A stretch of 64,000 bases of DNA from Thiothrix litoralis (GTDB taxonomy: Bacteria; Pseudomonadota; Gammaproteobacteria; Thiotrichales; Thiotrichaceae). Below are positions 18,175 through 34,176 of the stretch, piece by piece. Position 1 is the first letter of the stretch; each line of letters opens with the position of its first letter. The DNA lies in NCBI RefSeq assembly GCF_017901135.1, contig NZ_CP072801.1, positions 4,058,501 to 4,122,500 on the forward strand. Direction: 5' to 3'. The position numbers were made by a program, and so were the translations under genes. The notes below the pieces were generated by a model. That model was not told the DNA's origin. It saw nothing but the letters and a program-made list of their open reading frames with translations, and made no database searches.

Positions 18175-18440
18175 TGGATTGGGGCAGATTATGCCCCATT
18201 CTCCCGTTCTCAAGGAAGAGAACTGCCATGAGGCAAAAAGATATACAGGACGTATGTCGTCAGAGACCGTAGGCGCTTCACCCGAAGCTTAATGGTTCTG
18301 CATCTAATGTAGAGAACCTGCGCAGATGGCGTTCCCCGAGTCAGTAAGATGGTTTGGGACGCTGTTTCCTTCGCAAACTGGACGTTTCCAGTAAGTGATC
18401 GATAAATGGTGGAATATCCGCCGAACCAGGAGTAGATAAC
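18175..18440 (+). promoter_or_regulatory. rplJ leader (L10 autoregulatory region)
   Basis: 266 untranslated bases between rplA and rplJ, rich in short hairpins. In E. coli the L10-(L12)4 complex binds a structured leader at this place and represses rplJL translation. Position and size fit, but I have not verified the conserved kink-turn fold by eye. An RNA covariance search with the L10-leader model would decide. Confidence 0.6.
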
Positions 18441-18959
18441 GTGGCATTAACACTGCAAGAGAAAAAAGAGATCGTCTCTGAAGTGGCCGCAGTTGCTGCA
18501 AGTGCTTATTCTGCGGTAGCTGCTGAGTACCGTGGATTGACCGTAGCTCAACTCACTACGTTGCGTCAAAACGCACGTAAGAATGGGGTGTACCTGCGCG
18601 TCGTGAAGAATAATCTGGCAAAAATCGCTGTTAAAGATACTGCTTTCGAGTGTATTCAAGACGGTTTAGTTGGTCCGTTGGTATTGGCGTTTTCTCAGGA
18701 AGACCCAGGTTCAGCGGCACGCCTGATTAAAGACTTCAAGAAAGACAAAGCCCATGACAAGATGGAAGTGAAATTCGTCGCTATTGACGGAAAAATGCTG
18801 CCAGCTTCTGAATTGGATCGTCTGGCGAAATTGCCAACCCGTGATCAGGCACTGGCCACCTTGGCTGCTGTCCTGCGTGCACCGTTGGATAAATTCGCTC
18901 GCACTCTTGCTGCATTGCGTGACCAAAAAGCTGAAGCCGCTGGCGTTAGCTTGGATTAA
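18441..18959 (+). CDS. rplJ: 50S ribosomal protein L10
   Basis: 172 residues (E. coli 165) from a GTG with CCAGGAG ten bases before it. Anchors L7/L12 dimers to the GTPase-associated centre. N-terminus MALTLQEKKEIVSEVAAVAASA and the YRGLTVAQLTTLR block are typical; the C-terminal helix carries the L12-binding region. Autoregulates through the leader just upstream. Confidence 0.97.
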   Translation: MALTLQEKKEIVSEVAAVAASAYSAVAAEYRGLTVAQLTTLRQNARKNGVYLRVVKNNLAKIAVKDTAFECIQDGLVGPLVLAFSQEDPGSAARLIKDFKKDKAHDKMEVKFVAIDGKMLPASELDRLAKLPTRDQALATLAAVLRAPLDKFARTLAALRDQKAEAAGVSLD

Positions 18960-18987
18960 TTACTGATTTAGGTTTTGGAGAATCAAA

Positions 18988-19362
18988 ATGGCTTGTACTA
19001 AAGAAGATATGTTGGAAACGTTTGCCAACATGACAGTAACTGAAATCGTTGACTTGATTTCAGCAATCGAAGAAAAGTTTGGTGTAACAGCTGCTGTTGC
19101 TGTTGCTGGCCCTGCTGCTGCTGGTGAAGCTGCTGCTGCGGTTGAAGAGCAAACTGAATTCAACGTTGTCATGACCAGCTTCGGTGCTAACAAAATCAAC
19201 GTTATCAAGGTTGTCCGTGGCGCAACGGGTCTGGGCTTGAAAGAAGCGAAAGACATGGTTGAAGGCGTTCCTTCCGTTGTGAAGGAAGCTGCTAGCAAGG
19301 ACGAAGCAGAGAAGTTGAAGAAAGAACTGGAAGACGCAGGCGCAACTGTCGAACTCAAGTAA
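18988..19362 (+). CDS. rplL: 50S ribosomal protein L7/L12
   Basis: 124 residues (E. coli 121). Multi-copy acidic stalk protein that recruits translation GTPases. N-terminal dimerisation domain, an Ala/Gly/Val hinge ([19 protein letters not shown], about 36-54) and the C-terminal domain with [24 protein letters not shown] are all present. TTTTGGAG precedes the ATG. Followed by an attenuator before rpoB. Confidence 0.98.
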   Translation: MACTKEDMLETFANMTVTEIVDLISAIEEKFGVTAAVAVAGPAAAGEAAAAVEEQTEFNVVMTSFGANKINVIKVVRGATGLGLKEAKDMVEGVPSVVKEAASKDEAEKLKKELEDAGATVELK

Positions 19363-19410
19363 GATTGGGACGAGTTTGTTGAGCTGCAATTAGTTCTTAC
19401 ATACCTTGCA

Positions 19411-19443
19411 GGCTGACAGTGCATTTTGTGCTGTCGGCCTTTT
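19411..19443 (+). terminator. rplL-rpoB attenuator
   Basis: GGCTGACAG pairs with CTGTCGGCC (one G-T pair) over a short loop and is followed by TTTT. E. coli has a partial terminator at the same place that sets polymerase subunits below ribosomal protein levels; the same role is inferred here. Confidence 0.7.
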
Positions 19444-19519
19444 CTCGCTTGTTAATGGCGAGTGAAAAAAATCCGGCGGTGTCGAGAGCCGGGGTTCTGA
19501 TTCCAGAAGAGGAAAGACG

Positions 19520-22500
19520 ATGGGACTGAGTTATACCGAAAAGAAACGGATCCGCAAAGATTTTGGTAAGCGACCGCATATACTGGATGTGCCTAATTTG
19601 CTCACCATTCAGTTAGACTCCTATCGACATTTCCTGCAACTGGAGAAGCCAGTTGCGGAACGCCGCGAAGTTGGGTTACATGCGGCCTTTTCATCCGTAT
19701 TTCCTATTGTTAGCTACAACAATTATGTTGCGCTGGAATACGCCGATTATCGTCTGGCGGAACCTGTCTTTGATGTACAGGAATGCCAGTTGCGTGGGTT
19801 GACGTTTGCCACTTCCCTGCGCGTAAAATTGCGTCTGGTCATTTATGACAAGGATGCGCCTGCCGATGCCAAAGTGGTCAAGGCTATTAAAGAGCAGGAT
19901 GTTTATCTCGGCGAATTGCCGCTGATGACAGATCGTGGCACTTTTATTATCAACGGGACTGAGCGGGTTATCGTGTCTCAGTTGCACCGTTCACCGGGTG
20001 TGTTCTTCGAGCATGACAAGGGTAAGTCCAACTCTGCTGGTAAATTGCTGCACAGTGCGCGGGTTATTCCTTACCGTGGTTCTTGGTTGGACTTCGAGTT
20101 TGACCCTAAAGATTCCATTTTTGTGCGTATCGACCGTCGTCGTAAACTTCCCTCGACTATTCTGTTGCGTGCCTTGGGTATGCAGAACGAAGGCATTCTG
20201 GATGTGTTCTTCGATAAAACGGCTGTTCATTTGAGCGATGACAGTGTTGAAATGGCGCTGGTTCCAGAACGTTTGCGTGGTGAACTGGCTTCATTTGACA
20301 TCATGCTGGATGGCGAGGTGCTGGTGGAAACCGGGCGTCGTATTACCGCCAAGCATATCCGTCAACTGGAAAAATCCGGTTTGGACAAGCTGGTTGTACC
20401 TAATGAGTACATGCACGGCAAGATTCTGGCGCACAATATTATCGACTCATCCACGGGCGAGTTGCTGGCATCTGCCAATGATGAAATTACTGACGCAGTG
20501 CTGGAAAAGTTGCGTGATAACAGTGTGACTGAATTTAGCATTCTTTACACCAATGAGCTGGATCGCGGCCCATTCGTCTCCAATACGCTAAAAATTGACC
20601 CCAGCACCAGCCAGCTCGAAGCGCAAATCGAAATCTATCGCATGATGCGCCCTGGTGAGCCGCCAACAAAAGAAGCGGCAGAAAATCTGTTTAACAACTT
20701 GTTCTTCGTTGATGATCGTTATGATCTCTCGGGTGTTGGACGGATGAAGTTCAACCGTCGTTTAGGGCGTGAAGAAGCTACGGGTTCAGGTGTGCTGAAT
20801 CAAGATGACATTCTGGAAGTCCTCAAGAAATTGATCGATATCCGTGACGGTCGTGACGACGTGGATGACATTGACCACCTCGGCAACCGCCGGGTACGTA
20901 GCGTCGGTGAGATGGCTGAAAACGCTTTCCGTGTTGGCTTGGTGCGTGTTGAGCGTGCCGTCAAAGAACGTTTGACGATGGCGGAAAGCGAAGGGCTGAT
21001 GCCTCAAGAGCTGGTTAACTCCAAGCCGGTTTCTGCTGCGATCAAGGAATTCTTTGGTTCCAGCCAGTTATCCCAGTTCATGGACCAAAACAACCCGCTG
21101 TCAGAAGTAACCCACAAACGCCGTATTTCTGCGTTGGGACCAGGCGGTTTGACTCGTGAACGTGCAGGCTTCGAGGTACGTGACGTACATCCAACCCACT
21201 ACGGTCGTGTGTGCCCGATTGAAACGCCGGAAGGCCCGAACATCGGTCTGATCAACTCTCTGGCTGTGTATGCGCGTACCAATGACTACGGTTTCTTGGA
21301 AACACCATACCGTAAGGTTATTGATAGCAAGCCTACGATGCAGATTGATTATCTATCAGCGATTGAGGAATCCAACTACGTCATCGCGCAGGCGAGTGCG
21401 GAGCTGGATGAGCATGGCGCGTTGTCTGATGAATTCGTCTCTTGCCGTCACCGTAATGAATTTACTTTGAAGCAGGCGACTGAAGTTCAGTATATGGACG
21501 TGTCGCCCAAGCAGATCGTGTCGGTAGCTGCTTCCCTGATCCCATTCTTGGAGCACGATGACGCGAACCGCGCGTTGATGGGTTCCAACATGCAACGTCA
21601 GGCAGTACCTTGCTTGCGTGCTGACAAGCCCTTGTCTGGTACGGGAATGGAGCGTGCAGTTGCACAGGATTCCGGTTCCGCCGTATCAGCCCGTCGTGGT
21701 GGGATCATTGATTCCGTGGATGCCGGGCGTATCGTGGTGCGTGTCAATGATGATGAGGCGGATGAACAGCGCGGTGGTGTTGATATTTATGGCCTGATCA
21801 AATACACCCGTTCCAATCAGAATACCTGCATCAACCAACGTCCGATTGTGAAAGTAGGTGACATCGTAGCGCGTGGCGACGTGTTGGCCGATGGTTCTTC
21901 TACCGACCTCGGTGAATTGGCGTTGGGGCAGAATATGTTCATCGCCTTCATGCCGTGGAACGGTTATAACTACGAAGACTCGATTTTGCTGTCTGAGCGC
22001 GTGGTAGATGAAGACCGTTACACCTCAATCCACATTGAGGAAATGTCTTGCTTGGCACGTGATACCAAGCTGGGGCCGGAAGAAATTACGGCGGATATTC
22101 CCAACGTCAGTGAAAGCCTGCTGGCTAAGCTGGACGAGTGCGGGATTATCCACGTTGGTGCGGAAGTAAAGCCTGGCGATATTCTGGTCGGTAAGGTTAC
22201 GCCAAAAGGCGAAAGCCAATTGACCCCGGAAGAGAAGCTGTTGCGTGCCATCTTTGGTGAAAAAGCCTCAGACGTGAAAGACACTTCTTTGCGTGTGTCT
22301 ACCGGCATGACGGGTACGGTTATTGACGTGCGCGTGTTTACACGTGATGGCGTCGAGCGTGATGCCCGTGCCTTGGCGATTCAGGAAGAAGATCTGAAGA
22401 AAGTCCGTAAAGACTTGCGTGATGAATTGCGTATTTACGAATCGGATATTTTCGACCGTTTTGCGAAACTGGTCACTGGTAAAGAAGCGCTGGGTGGTCC

Positions 22501-23605
22501 TAATCGCCTGACCTCCGGTACGGTCGTCACCGAGTCTTATCTGGATAATCTGGAGAAAAAAGACTGGTTTGCCATCCGTATGCAGGATGAGGATGTCAAT
22601 CTGCAACTGGAGTCGCTTGCCAACCAGATTGACGAAAAGAAAAAGCACTACGAAACCCGTTTGCATAAGCAACGTGACAAGCTCATGGCAGGTGATGACC
22701 TCGCGCCGGGTGTGCTGAAAATGGTCAAGGTGTACATCGCGGTTAAGCGCCGGATGCAGCCGGGTGACAAGATGGCAGGTCGTCACGGTAACAAGGGTGT
22801 GGTTTCACGCATTGTGCCGGTAGAAGACATGCCATACCTTGCCAATGGCCAGACGGTCGACATCGTGTTGAACCCGTTGGGCGTTCCTTCACGGATGAAC
22901 GTTGGTCAGGTACTGGAAACCCATTTAGGTTGGGCTGCGAAAGGTTTGGGTGAGAAAATTGCCCGCATGATCGACACCAAGGCGAAAGTTGATGAGCTGC
23001 GTCAGTTTATCAGCGAGATTTACGCTACCGGCGGTAATCCCAATCAGGATCACATGATTGCGGATCTCACCGATGTTGAAGTAGTAACGTTGGCTAATAA
23101 CCTGCGTAAAGGCGTGCCAATGGCTACGCAGGTATTTGACGGTGCTGACGAAGCGGAAATCAAAGCCATGTTGCGCTTGGCTGACTTGCCAGAAAGCGGT
23201 CAAACCCAATTGTGTGATGGGCGTACCGGCGATATGTTTGAGCGTAAGGTAACGGTTGGTTACATGCACATGCTCAAACTCAACCACTTGGTTGATGACA
23301 AAATGCACGCCCGCTCGACTGGCCCTTACAGCCTTGTTACCCAGCAGCCGTTGGGTGGTAAAGCACAGTTTGGTGGTCAGCGTTTCGGGGAGATGGAAGT
23401 TTGGGCGCTGGAAGCTTACGGCGCGGCTTACACCTTGCAAGAAATGCTCACGGTCAAGTCGGATGACGTCAACGGTCGTAACAAGATGTACAAAAACATC
23501 GTGGACGGCGACCACTTCATGGAAGCCAGTATGCCTGAGTCCTTCAACGTATTGATGAAGGAAATCCGCTCACTTGGTTTGAATATTGAACTGGAACGGG
23601 ACTAA
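19520..23605 (+). CDS. rpoB: RNA polymerase subunit beta
   Basis: 1361 residues (E. coli 1342). Catalytic core subunit with the fork, flap and part of the active centre. The rifampicin-binding segment reads [31 protein letters not shown], the susceptible form, followed by the conserved [21 protein letters not shown]. The C-terminus has the [24 protein letters not shown] clamp anchor and ends in ERD. Start supported by AGAGGAAAG. Directly followed by rpoC after 17 bases. Confidence 0.99.
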   Translation: MGLSYTEKKRIRKDFGKRPHILDVPNLLTIQLDSYRHFLQLEKPVAERREVGLHAAFSSVFPIVSYNNYVALEYADYRLAEPVFDVQECQLRGLTFATSLRVKLRLVIYDKDAPADAKVVKAIKEQDVYLGELPLMTDRGTFIINGTERVIVSQLHRSPGVFFEHDKGKSNSAGKLLHSARVIPYRGSWLDFEFDPKDSIFVRIDRRRKLPSTILLRALGMQNEGILDVFFDKTAVHLSDDSVEMALVPERLRGELASFDIMLDGEVLVETGRRITAKHIRQLEKSGLDKLVVPNEYMHGKILAHNIIDSSTGELLASANDEITDAVLEKLRDNSVTEFSILYTNELDRGPFVSNTLKIDPSTSQLEAQIEIYRMMRPGEPPTKEAAENLFNNLFFVDDRYDLSGVGRMKFNRRLGREEATGSGVLNQDDILEVLKKLIDIRDGRDDVDDIDHLGNRRVRSVGEMAENAFRVGLVRVERAVKERLTMAESEGLMPQELVNSKPVSAAIKEFFGSSQLSQFMDQNNPLSEVTHKRRISALGPGGLTRERAGFEVRDVHPTHYGRVCPIETPEGPNIGLINSLAVYARTNDYGFLETPYRKVIDSKPTMQIDYLSAIEESNYVIAQASAELDEHGALSDEFVSCRHRNEFTLKQATEVQYMDVSPKQIVSVAASLIPFLEHDDANRALMGSNMQRQAVPCLRADKPLSGTGMERAVAQDSGSAVSARRGGIIDSVDAGRIVVRVNDDEADEQRGGVDIYGLIKYTRSNQNTCINQRPIVKVGDIVARGDVLADGSSTDLGELALGQNMFIAFMPWNGYNYEDSILLSERVVDEDRYTSIHIEEMSCLARDTKLGPEEITADIPNVSESLLAKLDECGIIHVGAEVKPGDILVGKVTPKGESQLTPEEKLLRAIFGEKASDVKDTSLRVSTGMTGTVIDVRVFTRDGVERDARALAIQEEDLKKVRKDLRDELRIYESDIFDRFAKLVTGKEALGGPNRLTSGTVVTESYLDNLEKKDWFAIRMQDEDVNLQLESLANQIDEKKKHYETRLHKQRDKLMAGDDLAPGVLKMVKVYIAVKRRMQPGDKMAGRHGNKGVVSRIVPVEDMPYLANGQTVDIVLNPLGVPSRMNVGQVLETHLGWAAKGLGEKIARMIDTKAKVDELRQFISEIYATGGNPNQDHMIADLTDVEVVTLANNLRKGVPMATQVFDGADEAEIKAMLRLADLPESGQTQLCDGRTGDMFERKVTVGYMHMLKLNHLVDDKMHARSTGPYSLVTQQPLGGKAQFGGQRFGEMEVWALEAYGAAYTLQEMLTVKSDDVNGRNKMYKNIVDGDHFMEASMPESFNVLMKEIRSLGLNIELERD

Positions 23606-23622
23606 CACAGGATTGATTGGCG

Positions 23623-27810
<4,188 letters not shown>

Positions 27811-27841
27811 TTGCTCAATCAGGTTTCCGATTTAACTGACT

Positions 27842-27878
27842 GATCGGGAAAACTTCCTTGACAGGAGTCTTCCCGATC
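27842..27878 (+). terminator. Hairpin after rpoC
   Basis: GATCGGGAA...TTCCCGATC, a perfect 9-bp stem with a 19-base loop that can pair further (ACT/AGT). No T-run follows, so it may be an RNA-stabilising 3' hairpin rather than the terminator itself. Confidence 0.5.
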
Positions 27879-27901
27879 CCTAAAATCTGGCGTCCTTAAA
27901 C

Positions 27902-27927
27902 AGACCGATTTTCGGTCTATTGTTTTT
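27902..27927 (+). terminator. Terminator between rpoC and rpsL
   Basis: AGACCGA-TTT-TCGGTCT, a perfect 7-bp stem with a 3-base loop, then ATTGTTTTT. Likely the rho-independent end of the beta operon before the str operon. Confidence 0.7.
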
Positions 27928-27985
27928 ATGGGGACAAGGCAAGCCAGGCAGGTTCCTTAGTGATTCCAGGAGATAATTTCAGGAT

Positions 27986-28360
27986 ATGGCAACAGTAAAC
28001 CAGTTGGTGCGTAAGCCGCGCCAAAGCAAAGTAGAAAAGAGTAAGGTGCCAGCGTTGGAGGCTTGTCCACAACGTCGCGGTGTTTGTACCCGTGTTTATA
28101 CAACCACGCCAAAGAAGCCGAACTCCGCTATGCGTAAGGTTGCTCGTGTGCGTCTGACCAATGGCTTTGAAGTCACCAGTTATATCGGTGGTGAAGGCCA
28201 TAACCTCCAGGAACACTCGGTTGTACTGATTCGCGGCGGTCGTGTAAAAGACCTTCCGGGTGTCCGTTACCATACGGTTCGCGGTAGTCTGGATACGCAG
28301 GGTGTTAAAAACCGTAAGCAGGCCCGTTCTAAATACGGCACTAAGCGTCCCAAGAAATAA
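27986..28360 (+). CDS. rpsL: 30S ribosomal protein S12
   Basis: 124 residues, same as E. coli. Decoding-centre protein; [10 protein letters not shown] contains the Lys42/43 position and GVRYHTVRG follows Lys87/88, so the sequence is the streptomycin-sensitive type. First gene of the str operon, 21 bases before rpsG. Confidence 0.98.
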   Translation: MATVNQLVRKPRQSKVEKSKVPALEACPQRRGVCTRVYTTTPKKPNSAMRKVARVRLTNGFEVTSYIGGEGHNLQEHSVVLIRGGRVKDLPGVRYHTVRGSLDTQGVKNRKQARSKYGTKRPKK

Positions 28361-28377
28361 TTGATTGCGAGTATTGA

Positions 28378-28851
<474 letters not shown>

Positions 28852-28869
28852 TGATAAGAGTGATTATCA

Positions 28870-30975
28870 GTGGCACGTAGCACTCCTATTGAGCAGTACC
28901 GTAATATCGGCATCATGGCACATATTGATGCGGGTAAAACAACTGCAACTGAGCGCATCCTGTTTTATACGGGTGTGTCTCACAAGATCGGGGAAGTGCA
29001 TGATGGCGCTGCCACCATGGATTGGATGGAGCAAGAGCGTGAGCGTGGTATTACTATTACCTCCGCTGCTACTACATGCTTCTGGTCGGGGATGGACAAT
29101 CAATTCCCGCTACATCGCATCAATATTATCGACACGCCTGGACACGTAGACTTCACGATTGAAGTGGAGCGTTCTTTGCGAGTGTTGGATGGTGCCATGT
29201 TTGTGCTGTGTGCCGTTGGTGGTGTGCAGCCACAGTCCGAAACAGTTTGGCGACAAGCCAATAAGTATCATGTGCCACGCATGGCCTTCGTCAATAAAAT
29301 GGATCGTTCTGGTGCAAACTTTTTGCGCGTTTACGAGCAGTTGAAGGCTAAGCTAAATGCCAATCCTGTGCCACTGCAATTGCCGATTGGCGCGGAAGAG
29401 CATTTTGCTGGCGTTGTCGACCTGATTCGCATGAAAGCGATTATGTGGAATGAGGCTGACAAGGGCGTAACCTATGAGGCCGTTGAGATTCCGGCTGATA
29501 TGCTGGCGTCTTGTCAGGAATGGCGCGAGAAAATGGTGGAAGCTGCCGCTGAAGCCGATGATGTGTTGATGAATAAATACCTTGAAGAAGGTGATTTGTC
29601 GACCGAAGAGATTGTTGCTGGCTTGCGTAAGCGCACCATTAACCTTGAAATTGTGCCGATGACCTGTGGTTCTGCCTTTAAGAATAAAGGTGTTCAGGCT
29701 GCGTTGGATAAAATTGTGGAGTTGATGCCTTCTCCTCTAGATGTGCCTGCTATTAAAGGACATCTGGATGATAAAGATGAAACCCAAGCAGAGCGTCATG
29801 CGAGTGATGATGAGCCGTTTGCAGCATTAGCTTTCAAGATTGCAACTGATCCTTTTGTAGGAACGTTGACGTTCTTTCGGGTGTATTCCGGCGTATTGAC
29901 GTCGCAAAGCGCAGTGTATAACCCGGTAAAGGGTAAGCGTGAACGTATTGGACGTTTGGTGCAGATGCACTCTAATGCACGCGAAGATATTGATGAAGTT
30001 CGCGCGGGTGATATTGCAGCCGCCGTCGGGCTAAAAGATGTGACGACTGGCGAGACACTGTGTGACATGAAGCATGTCATTACGCTGGAAAAAATGGATT
30101 TTCCTGAACCAGTGATCGCCGTTGCTGTTGAGCCGAAATCTCAGGCTGACCAAGAGCGTATGGGTGTCGCGCTGAGCAAGCTCGCGCAGGAAGACCCTTC
30201 TTTTCGGGTGCGAACTGACGAAGAGACTGGGCAGACTATTATCGCGGGCATGGGTGAATTGCACCTTGAGATTATTGTTGATCGGATGCTGCGCGAGTTC
30301 AAAGTCAACTGTAATGTAGGTGCACCGCAGGTGGCTTACCGTGAAACTATCCGTCAATCGGTCGAAGTTGAGGGTAAGTTTATCCGCCAGTCCGGGGGGC
30401 GCGGGCAATACGGACACGTTTGGCTGCGGCTTGAGCCACTGGGTGAAGCCGAAGGCTACAAATTCGAGAATGCCCTTGTGGGTGGTGTTGTGCCGAAAGA
30501 ATTCGTGCCAGCCGTTGACAAAGGTGTGCAGGAACAAATGGGTAACGGCGTATTGGTCGGTTTCCCGCTGGTTGATATGAAAGTAACTTTATTTGATGGT
30601 TCTTATCATGATGTCGACTCCAGCGAAATGGCATTTAAGATTGCTGGCTCTATGGCGCTCAGGCAGGGCGTTATGGAAGCCAAACCGGCTTTGTTGGAGC
30701 CGGTAATGAAAGTTGAAGTAACTACCCCTGAAGAGCATATGGGTGATGTTATTGGTGATCTAAACAGGCGTCGTGGCGTCATTCAGGGAATGGATGAGGA
30801 AAGCGGTAGCCTGGTAGTGCGAGCGGAAGTGCCTTTGGGTGAAATGTTTGGTTACGCAACTGATTTGCGTTCTGCAACCCAAGGACGTGCTGCTTATAGT
30901 ATGGAATTTATACGATATTCGGAAGCGCCAGCACTTGTAACGCAGGCGGTTATAAAAAAAGTGAAGGGTGAGTAA
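28870..30975 (+). CDS. fusA: Elongation factor G
   Basis: 701 residues from GTG 28870 (E. coli 704). GTPase that drives translocation. G1 AHIDAGKTT (17-25), G3 DTPGHVDFT and G4 NKMDRSGA are present; domain IV has [16 protein letters not shown]. The GTG follows AGAGTGA, a modest ribosome-binding site. Two bases separate it from tuf copy 2. Nothing marks it as the duplicate mitochondrial-like or EF-G2 type. Confidence 0.98.
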   Translation: MARSTPIEQYRNIGIMAHIDAGKTTATERILFYTGVSHKIGEVHDGAATMDWMEQERERGITITSAATTCFWSGMDNQFPLHRINIIDTPGHVDFTIEVERSLRVLDGAMFVLCAVGGVQPQSETVWRQANKYHVPRMAFVNKMDRSGANFLRVYEQLKAKLNANPVPLQLPIGAEEHFAGVVDLIRMKAIMWNEADKGVTYEAVEIPADMLASCQEWREKMVEAAAEADDVLMNKYLEEGDLSTEEIVAGLRKRTINLEIVPMTCGSAFKNKGVQAALDKIVELMPSPLDVPAIKGHLDDKDETQAERHASDDEPFAALAFKIATDPFVGTLTFFRVYSGVLTSQSAVYNPVKGKRERIGRLVQMHSNAREDIDEVRAGDIAAAVGLKDVTTGETLCDMKHVITLEKMDFPEPVIAVAVEPKSQADQERMGVALSKLAQEDPSFRVRTDEETGQTIIAGMGELHLEIIVDRMLREFKVNCNVGAPQVAYRETIRQSVEVEGKFIRQSGGRGQYGHVWLRLEPLGEAEGYKFENALVGGVVPKEFVPAVDKGVQEQMGNGVLVGFPLVDMKVTLFDGSYHDVDSSEMAFKIAGSMALRQGVMEAKPALLEPVMKVEVTTPEEHMGDVIGDLNRRRGVIQGMDEESGSLVVRAEVPLGEMFGYATDLRSATQGRAAYSMEFIRYSEAPALVTQAVIKKVKGE

Positions 30976-30977
30976 CG

Positions 30978-32168
30978 ATGGCAAAAAGTAAATTTGAGCG
31001 TAATAAAACGCACGTAAACGTAGGCACAATTGGCCACGTTGACCACGGTAAAACTACGCTGACAGCGGCGTTGACAGTCGTGCAAGCCAAGAAGTTTGGC
31101 GGCGAATCCAAAGCCTATGATCAGATCGATGCGGCGCCTGAAGAAAAAGCGCGTGGTATCACCATTTCCACTGCACACGTAGAATACGAATCTGAGACGC
31201 GCCACTACGCACACGTTGACTGTCCAGGCCATGCTGACTATGTTAAAAACATGATCACGGGTGCGGCACAGATGGATGGTGCAATTTTGGTTTGTTCCGC
31301 TGCTGACGGCCCAATGCCACAGACACGTGAACATATCCTGTTGTCCCGTCAGGTTGGCGTTCCTTATGTTGTGGTTTACATGAACAAGTGCGACCTGGTT
31401 GATGACGAAGAGTTGTTGGAACTGGTTGAAATGGAACTGCGTGAATTGCTGTCCAGCTATGACTTCCCTGGTGATGATACGCCCATCGTCAAGGGTTCTG
31501 CCCGTATGGCGCTGGAAGGTGATGAGTCTGACATCGGCGTGCCATCTATTGCTCGTCTGATCGAAGCGATTGATACCTTCATTCCAGACCCGGTTCGTGC
31601 AGTTGATGGCACTTTCCTGATGCCTGTGGAAGACGTATTCTCCATCTCCGGTCGTGGTACTGTTGTAACTGGTCGTATCGAGCGTGGCGTGGTTAAGGTG
31701 GGTGAAACCATCGAAATCGTTGGTATCCGTGCGACTCAAACGACTACGGTTACGGGTGTTGAAATGTTCCGTAAGTTGCTTGACCAGGGTATGGCAGGTG
31801 ATAACGTGGGTTTGTTGCTGCGTGGCACCAAGCGTGACGACGTAGAGCGTGGTCAGGTACTGTGTAAGCCAGGCTCCATCAAGCCGCATACGACCTTCGA
31901 GGCGGAAGTTTATGTTCTGTCCAAGGATGAAGGTGGTCGTCATACGCCATTCTTCAAGGGCTATCGCCCACAGTTTTATTTCCGTACGACTGACGTAACT
32001 GGTGCTTGTGAGCTGCCAGAGGGCGTTGAGATGGTTATGCCGGGCGACAACGTTAAGTTGGTTGTTACCCTGATTAACCCAATTGCGATGGAAGACGGTC
32101 TGCGTTTTGCGATCCGTGAGGGTGGCCGTACTGTCGGCGCCGGTGTTGTTGCTAAAATTATTGAGTAA
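30978..32168 (+). CDS. tuf: Elongation factor Tu, copy 2
   Basis: 396 residues, differing from the copy at 14633 by three residues and by scattered synonymous changes. This is the copy in the str operon position (rpsL-rpsG-fusA-tuf). All GTPase motifs intact. GAAGGGTGAG before ATG is the ribosome-binding site. Sits five bases before rpsJ, so transcription continues into the S10 genes. Confidence 0.98.
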   Translation: MAKSKFERNKTHVNVGTIGHVDHGKTTLTAALTVVQAKKFGGESKAYDQIDAAPEEKARGITISTAHVEYESETRHYAHVDCPGHADYVKNMITGAAQMDGAILVCSAADGPMPQTREHILLSRQVGVPYVVVYMNKCDLVDDEELLELVEMELRELLSSYDFPGDDTPIVKGSARMALEGDESDIGVPSIARLIEAIDTFIPDPVRAVDGTFLMPVEDVFSISGRGTVVTGRIERGVVKVGETIEIVGIRATQTTTVTGVEMFRKLLDQGMAGDNVGLLLRGTKRDDVERGQVLCKPGSIKPHTTFEAEVYVLSKDEGGRHTPFFKGYRPQFYFRTTDVTGACELPEGVEMVMPGDNVKLVVTLINPIAMEDGLRFAIREGGRTVGAGVVAKIIE

Positions 32169-32173
32169 TAGTT

Positions 32174-32485
32174 ATGTCTGATCAAAGAATCCGTATTCGC
32201 CTGAAAGCATTCGATCATCGTCTGATTGACCGTTCTGCGACTGAAATTGTCGAGACAGCCAAGCGGACGGGTGCGCGCGTTAAAGGGCCTATCCCTTTGC
32301 CTACACGCATAGAGCGTTACACTATTCTGGTTTCCCCGCACGTTGATAAAGACGCGCGTGACCAGTATGAGATCCGTACTTACAAGCGTTTGATGGATAT
32401 TATTGATCCGACAGACAAGACTGTAGACGCCCTGATGAAGCTGGATCTGGCTGCTGGCGTTGATGTACAAATCAAGCTTAACTGA
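32174..32485 (+). CDS. rpsJ: 30S ribosomal protein S10
   Basis: 103 residues as in E. coli. Head protein and NusB/NusG partner. [13 protein letters not shown] at the start and [22 protein letters not shown] at the end are typical. Unlike E. coli, where it begins the S10 operon, here it is tied to tuf and is separated from rplC by a promoter and hairpin. Confidence 0.98.
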   Translation: MSDQRIRIRLKAFDHRLIDRSATEIVETAKRTGARVKGPIPLPTRIERYTILVSPHVDKDARDQYEIRTYKRLMDIIDPTDKTVDALMKLDLAAGVDVQIKLN

Positions 32486-32501
32486 TTTGTAAAAAAGTTC
32501 A

Positions 32502-32529
32502 TGGACGGCAGAAGATTTTCTGCTATAAT
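32502..32529 (+). promoter_or_regulatory. Internal promoter between rpsJ and rplC
   Basis: TGGACG (32502-32507), 16 bases, then a perfect TATAAT (32524-32529) followed by GCGCGG. This would start a transcript at about 32536 carrying rplC onward. The gap of 140 bases between two genes normally packed together supports a real control region. Confidence 0.65.
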
Positions 32530-32542
32530 GCGCGGCTTTCCA

Positions 32543-32571
32543 CGGCTCGACTTAGGTCGAGCCGAGTTTTT
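32543..32571 (+). terminator. Leader hairpin upstream of rplC
   Basis: CGGCTCGAC-TTAG-GTCGAGCCG, a perfect 9-bp stem with 4-base loop, followed by AGTTTTT. It has the full form of a rho-independent terminator and lies just after the internal promoter, 54 bases before rplC. Inferred to be an attenuator on read-through from the str genes, possibly under L4 control as in the E. coli S10 leader. Confidence 0.65.
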
Positions 32572-32625
32572 CTAGAAGTATAGAATGAAAGTTGCTCGGT
32601 GTGAGTAATTCGAAGAGGTGTGCAA

Positions 32626-33258
32626 ATGGCTATCGGTCTGCTGGGTCGCAAAGTTGGTATGACCCGGATATACGGTGAAGATGGAGGCTCGACCCCTGTC
32701 ACTGTGCTTGAGATTGCGGCGAACCGTGTATCACAAGTCAAGACGGTAGAAACGGATGGCTATAATGCCATTCAGTTGTCTACAGGTGAGAAAAAATCTT
32801 CCCGCGTTTCCAAGTCGGAAGCTGGTCATTTTGCCAAGGCTGGCGTGCCTGCTGGTACTTGTGTTCGTGAGTCGCGCATTGAAGATGCGTCGGGTTATGA
32901 TCTGGGTGCTGAACTTGCAGTAAGCATGTTTGAAGCAGGTCAAATGGTCGATGTGAGTGGGATGAGCAAAGGTAAAGGCTTTGCTGGTGTTCTGAAGCGT
33001 CACCATTTTGCTGGTCAAGACCGCACGCATGGTAACTCTTTGTCGCACCGGGTTCCGGGTTCCATTGGTCAGAACCAAACGCCAGGCCGGGTATTTCCAG
33101 GCAAAAAAATGGCTGGTCATATGGGTGCTGTACAGCGTACTGCCCAGAATCTGGAAGTGGTACGTGTAGACGCTGAGCGCAATCTGTTGCTGGTTAAGGG
33201 TGCTGTTCCAGGCGCTACTAACGGCGACGTGGTTGTCAAGCTGTCGGTCAAGGCATAA
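32626..33258 (+). CDS. rplC: 50S ribosomal protein L3
   Basis: 210 residues (E. coli 209). Binds near the peptidyl transferase centre and starts 50S assembly. [24 protein letters not shown] and the methylated-Gln loop region [20 protein letters not shown] are present. ATG 32626 sits 7 bases after AGAGG; an in-frame GTG two codons earlier overlaps that site and is rejected. Confidence 0.97.
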   Translation: MAIGLLGRKVGMTRIYGEDGGSTPVTVLEIAANRVSQVKTVETDGYNAIQLSTGEKKSSRVSKSEAGHFAKAGVPAGTCVRESRIEDASGYDLGAELAVSMFEAGQMVDVSGMSKGKGFAGVLKRHHFAGQDRTHGNSLSHRVPGSIGQNQTPGRVFPGKKMAGHMGAVQRTAQNLEVVRVDAERNLLLVKGAVPGATNGDVVVKLSVKA

Positions 33259-33269
33259 AGGTGGCAGCA

Positions 33270-33872
33270 ATGGAATTACAGATTGCAAATGGTGGTTCAG
33301 TCGCGGTAAGCGATGACGTTTTTGCACGCGAATTTAATGAAGGTCTGGTACATCAGGCAGTTGTTGCTTATATGGCAGCAGGTCGTGCCGGTACTAAAGC
33401 GCAAAAGACCCGTGCTGATGTCAGCGGTGGTGGTGCAAAGCCTTTTAAACAAAAAGGTACAGGCCGTGCCCGTGCGGGTAGTATCCGTAGCCCATTGTGG
33501 CGTACAGGTGGTAAGTCTTTTGCGGCGCGTCCTCGTGACTTTACGCAAAAACTAAACAAGAAAATGTACCGCGCAGCAATGCGAGCGATTTTCTCTGAGC
33601 TGGTGCGTCAAGAGCGTTTCGTGGTGGTTGACTCTTTCAATATTGAAGAGCCTAAAACCAAATTGATGCTGGCAAAGTTGAAAGAGTACGGCTCAAACGA
33701 CGTATTGTTGGTGTCTGATGTGGATGATGTGAATGTGCTGCTGGCAGCCCGCAACATCCCTTACTGTGAAGTTGCCACGGTGGCTGGTTTGAATCCAGTT
33801 AGCCTGGTTGGTCATCAGAAGGTTATTGTAACCACTGGTGCAGTAAGCAAGATTCAGGAGTGGCTGGCATGA
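33270..33872 (+). CDS. rplD: 50S ribosomal protein L4
   Basis: 200 residues (E. coli 201). Lines the exit tunnel with its long loop ([31 protein letters not shown]). In E. coli it represses its own operon by acting on the S10 leader. ATG 33270 matches the family N-terminus MELxxxxG; a GTG three codons earlier does not. Its TGA overlaps the rplW ATG. Confidence 0.97.
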   Translation: MELQIANGGSVAVSDDVFAREFNEGLVHQAVVAYMAAGRAGTKAQKTRADVSGGGAKPFKQKGTGRARAGSIRSPLWRTGGKSFAARPRDFTQKLNKKMYRAAMRAIFSELVRQERFVVVDSFNIEEPKTKLMLAKLKEYGSNDVLLVSDVDDVNVLLAARNIPYCEVATVAGLNPVSLVGHQKVIVTTGAVSKIQEWLA

Positions 33873-34162
33873 GTATGGAACGTCTCTATCATGTTTTGGT
33901 TGCGCCGCGTGTGACAGAGAAAACTGTCCGTGCTTCTGAAAAAGCAAACCAGTACGTGTTTAAGGTTGCCAAAACGGCAACCAAACAAGAAATCAAGGAT
34001 GCTGTCGAGACTTTATTTGAAGTCAAGGTTGATAAGGTTCGTACCATCAACATGAAAGGCAAGCAGAAGAACTTTGGGCGTCGTGGCGGTCAACGCAACG
34101 ACTGGAAAAAGGCTTACATTAGCCTGTCCGAAGGTTTCTCTCTGGATGCGGCAGCGGAATAA
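33869..34162 (+). CDS. rplW: 50S ribosomal protein L23
   Basis: 97 residues (E. coli 100). Sits at the tunnel exit and docks trigger factor and [14 protein letters not shown] and [32 protein letters not shown] are conserved. The ATG overlapping the rplD stop (ATGA) lies 8 bases after CAGGAG. Confidence 0.97.
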   Translation: MSMERLYHVLVAPRVTEKTVRASEKANQYVFKVAKTATKQEIKDAVETLFEVKVDKVRTINMKGKQKNFGRRGGQRNDWKKAYISLSEGFSLDAAAE

Positions 34163-34176
34163 GGCAAGGGTGAATC

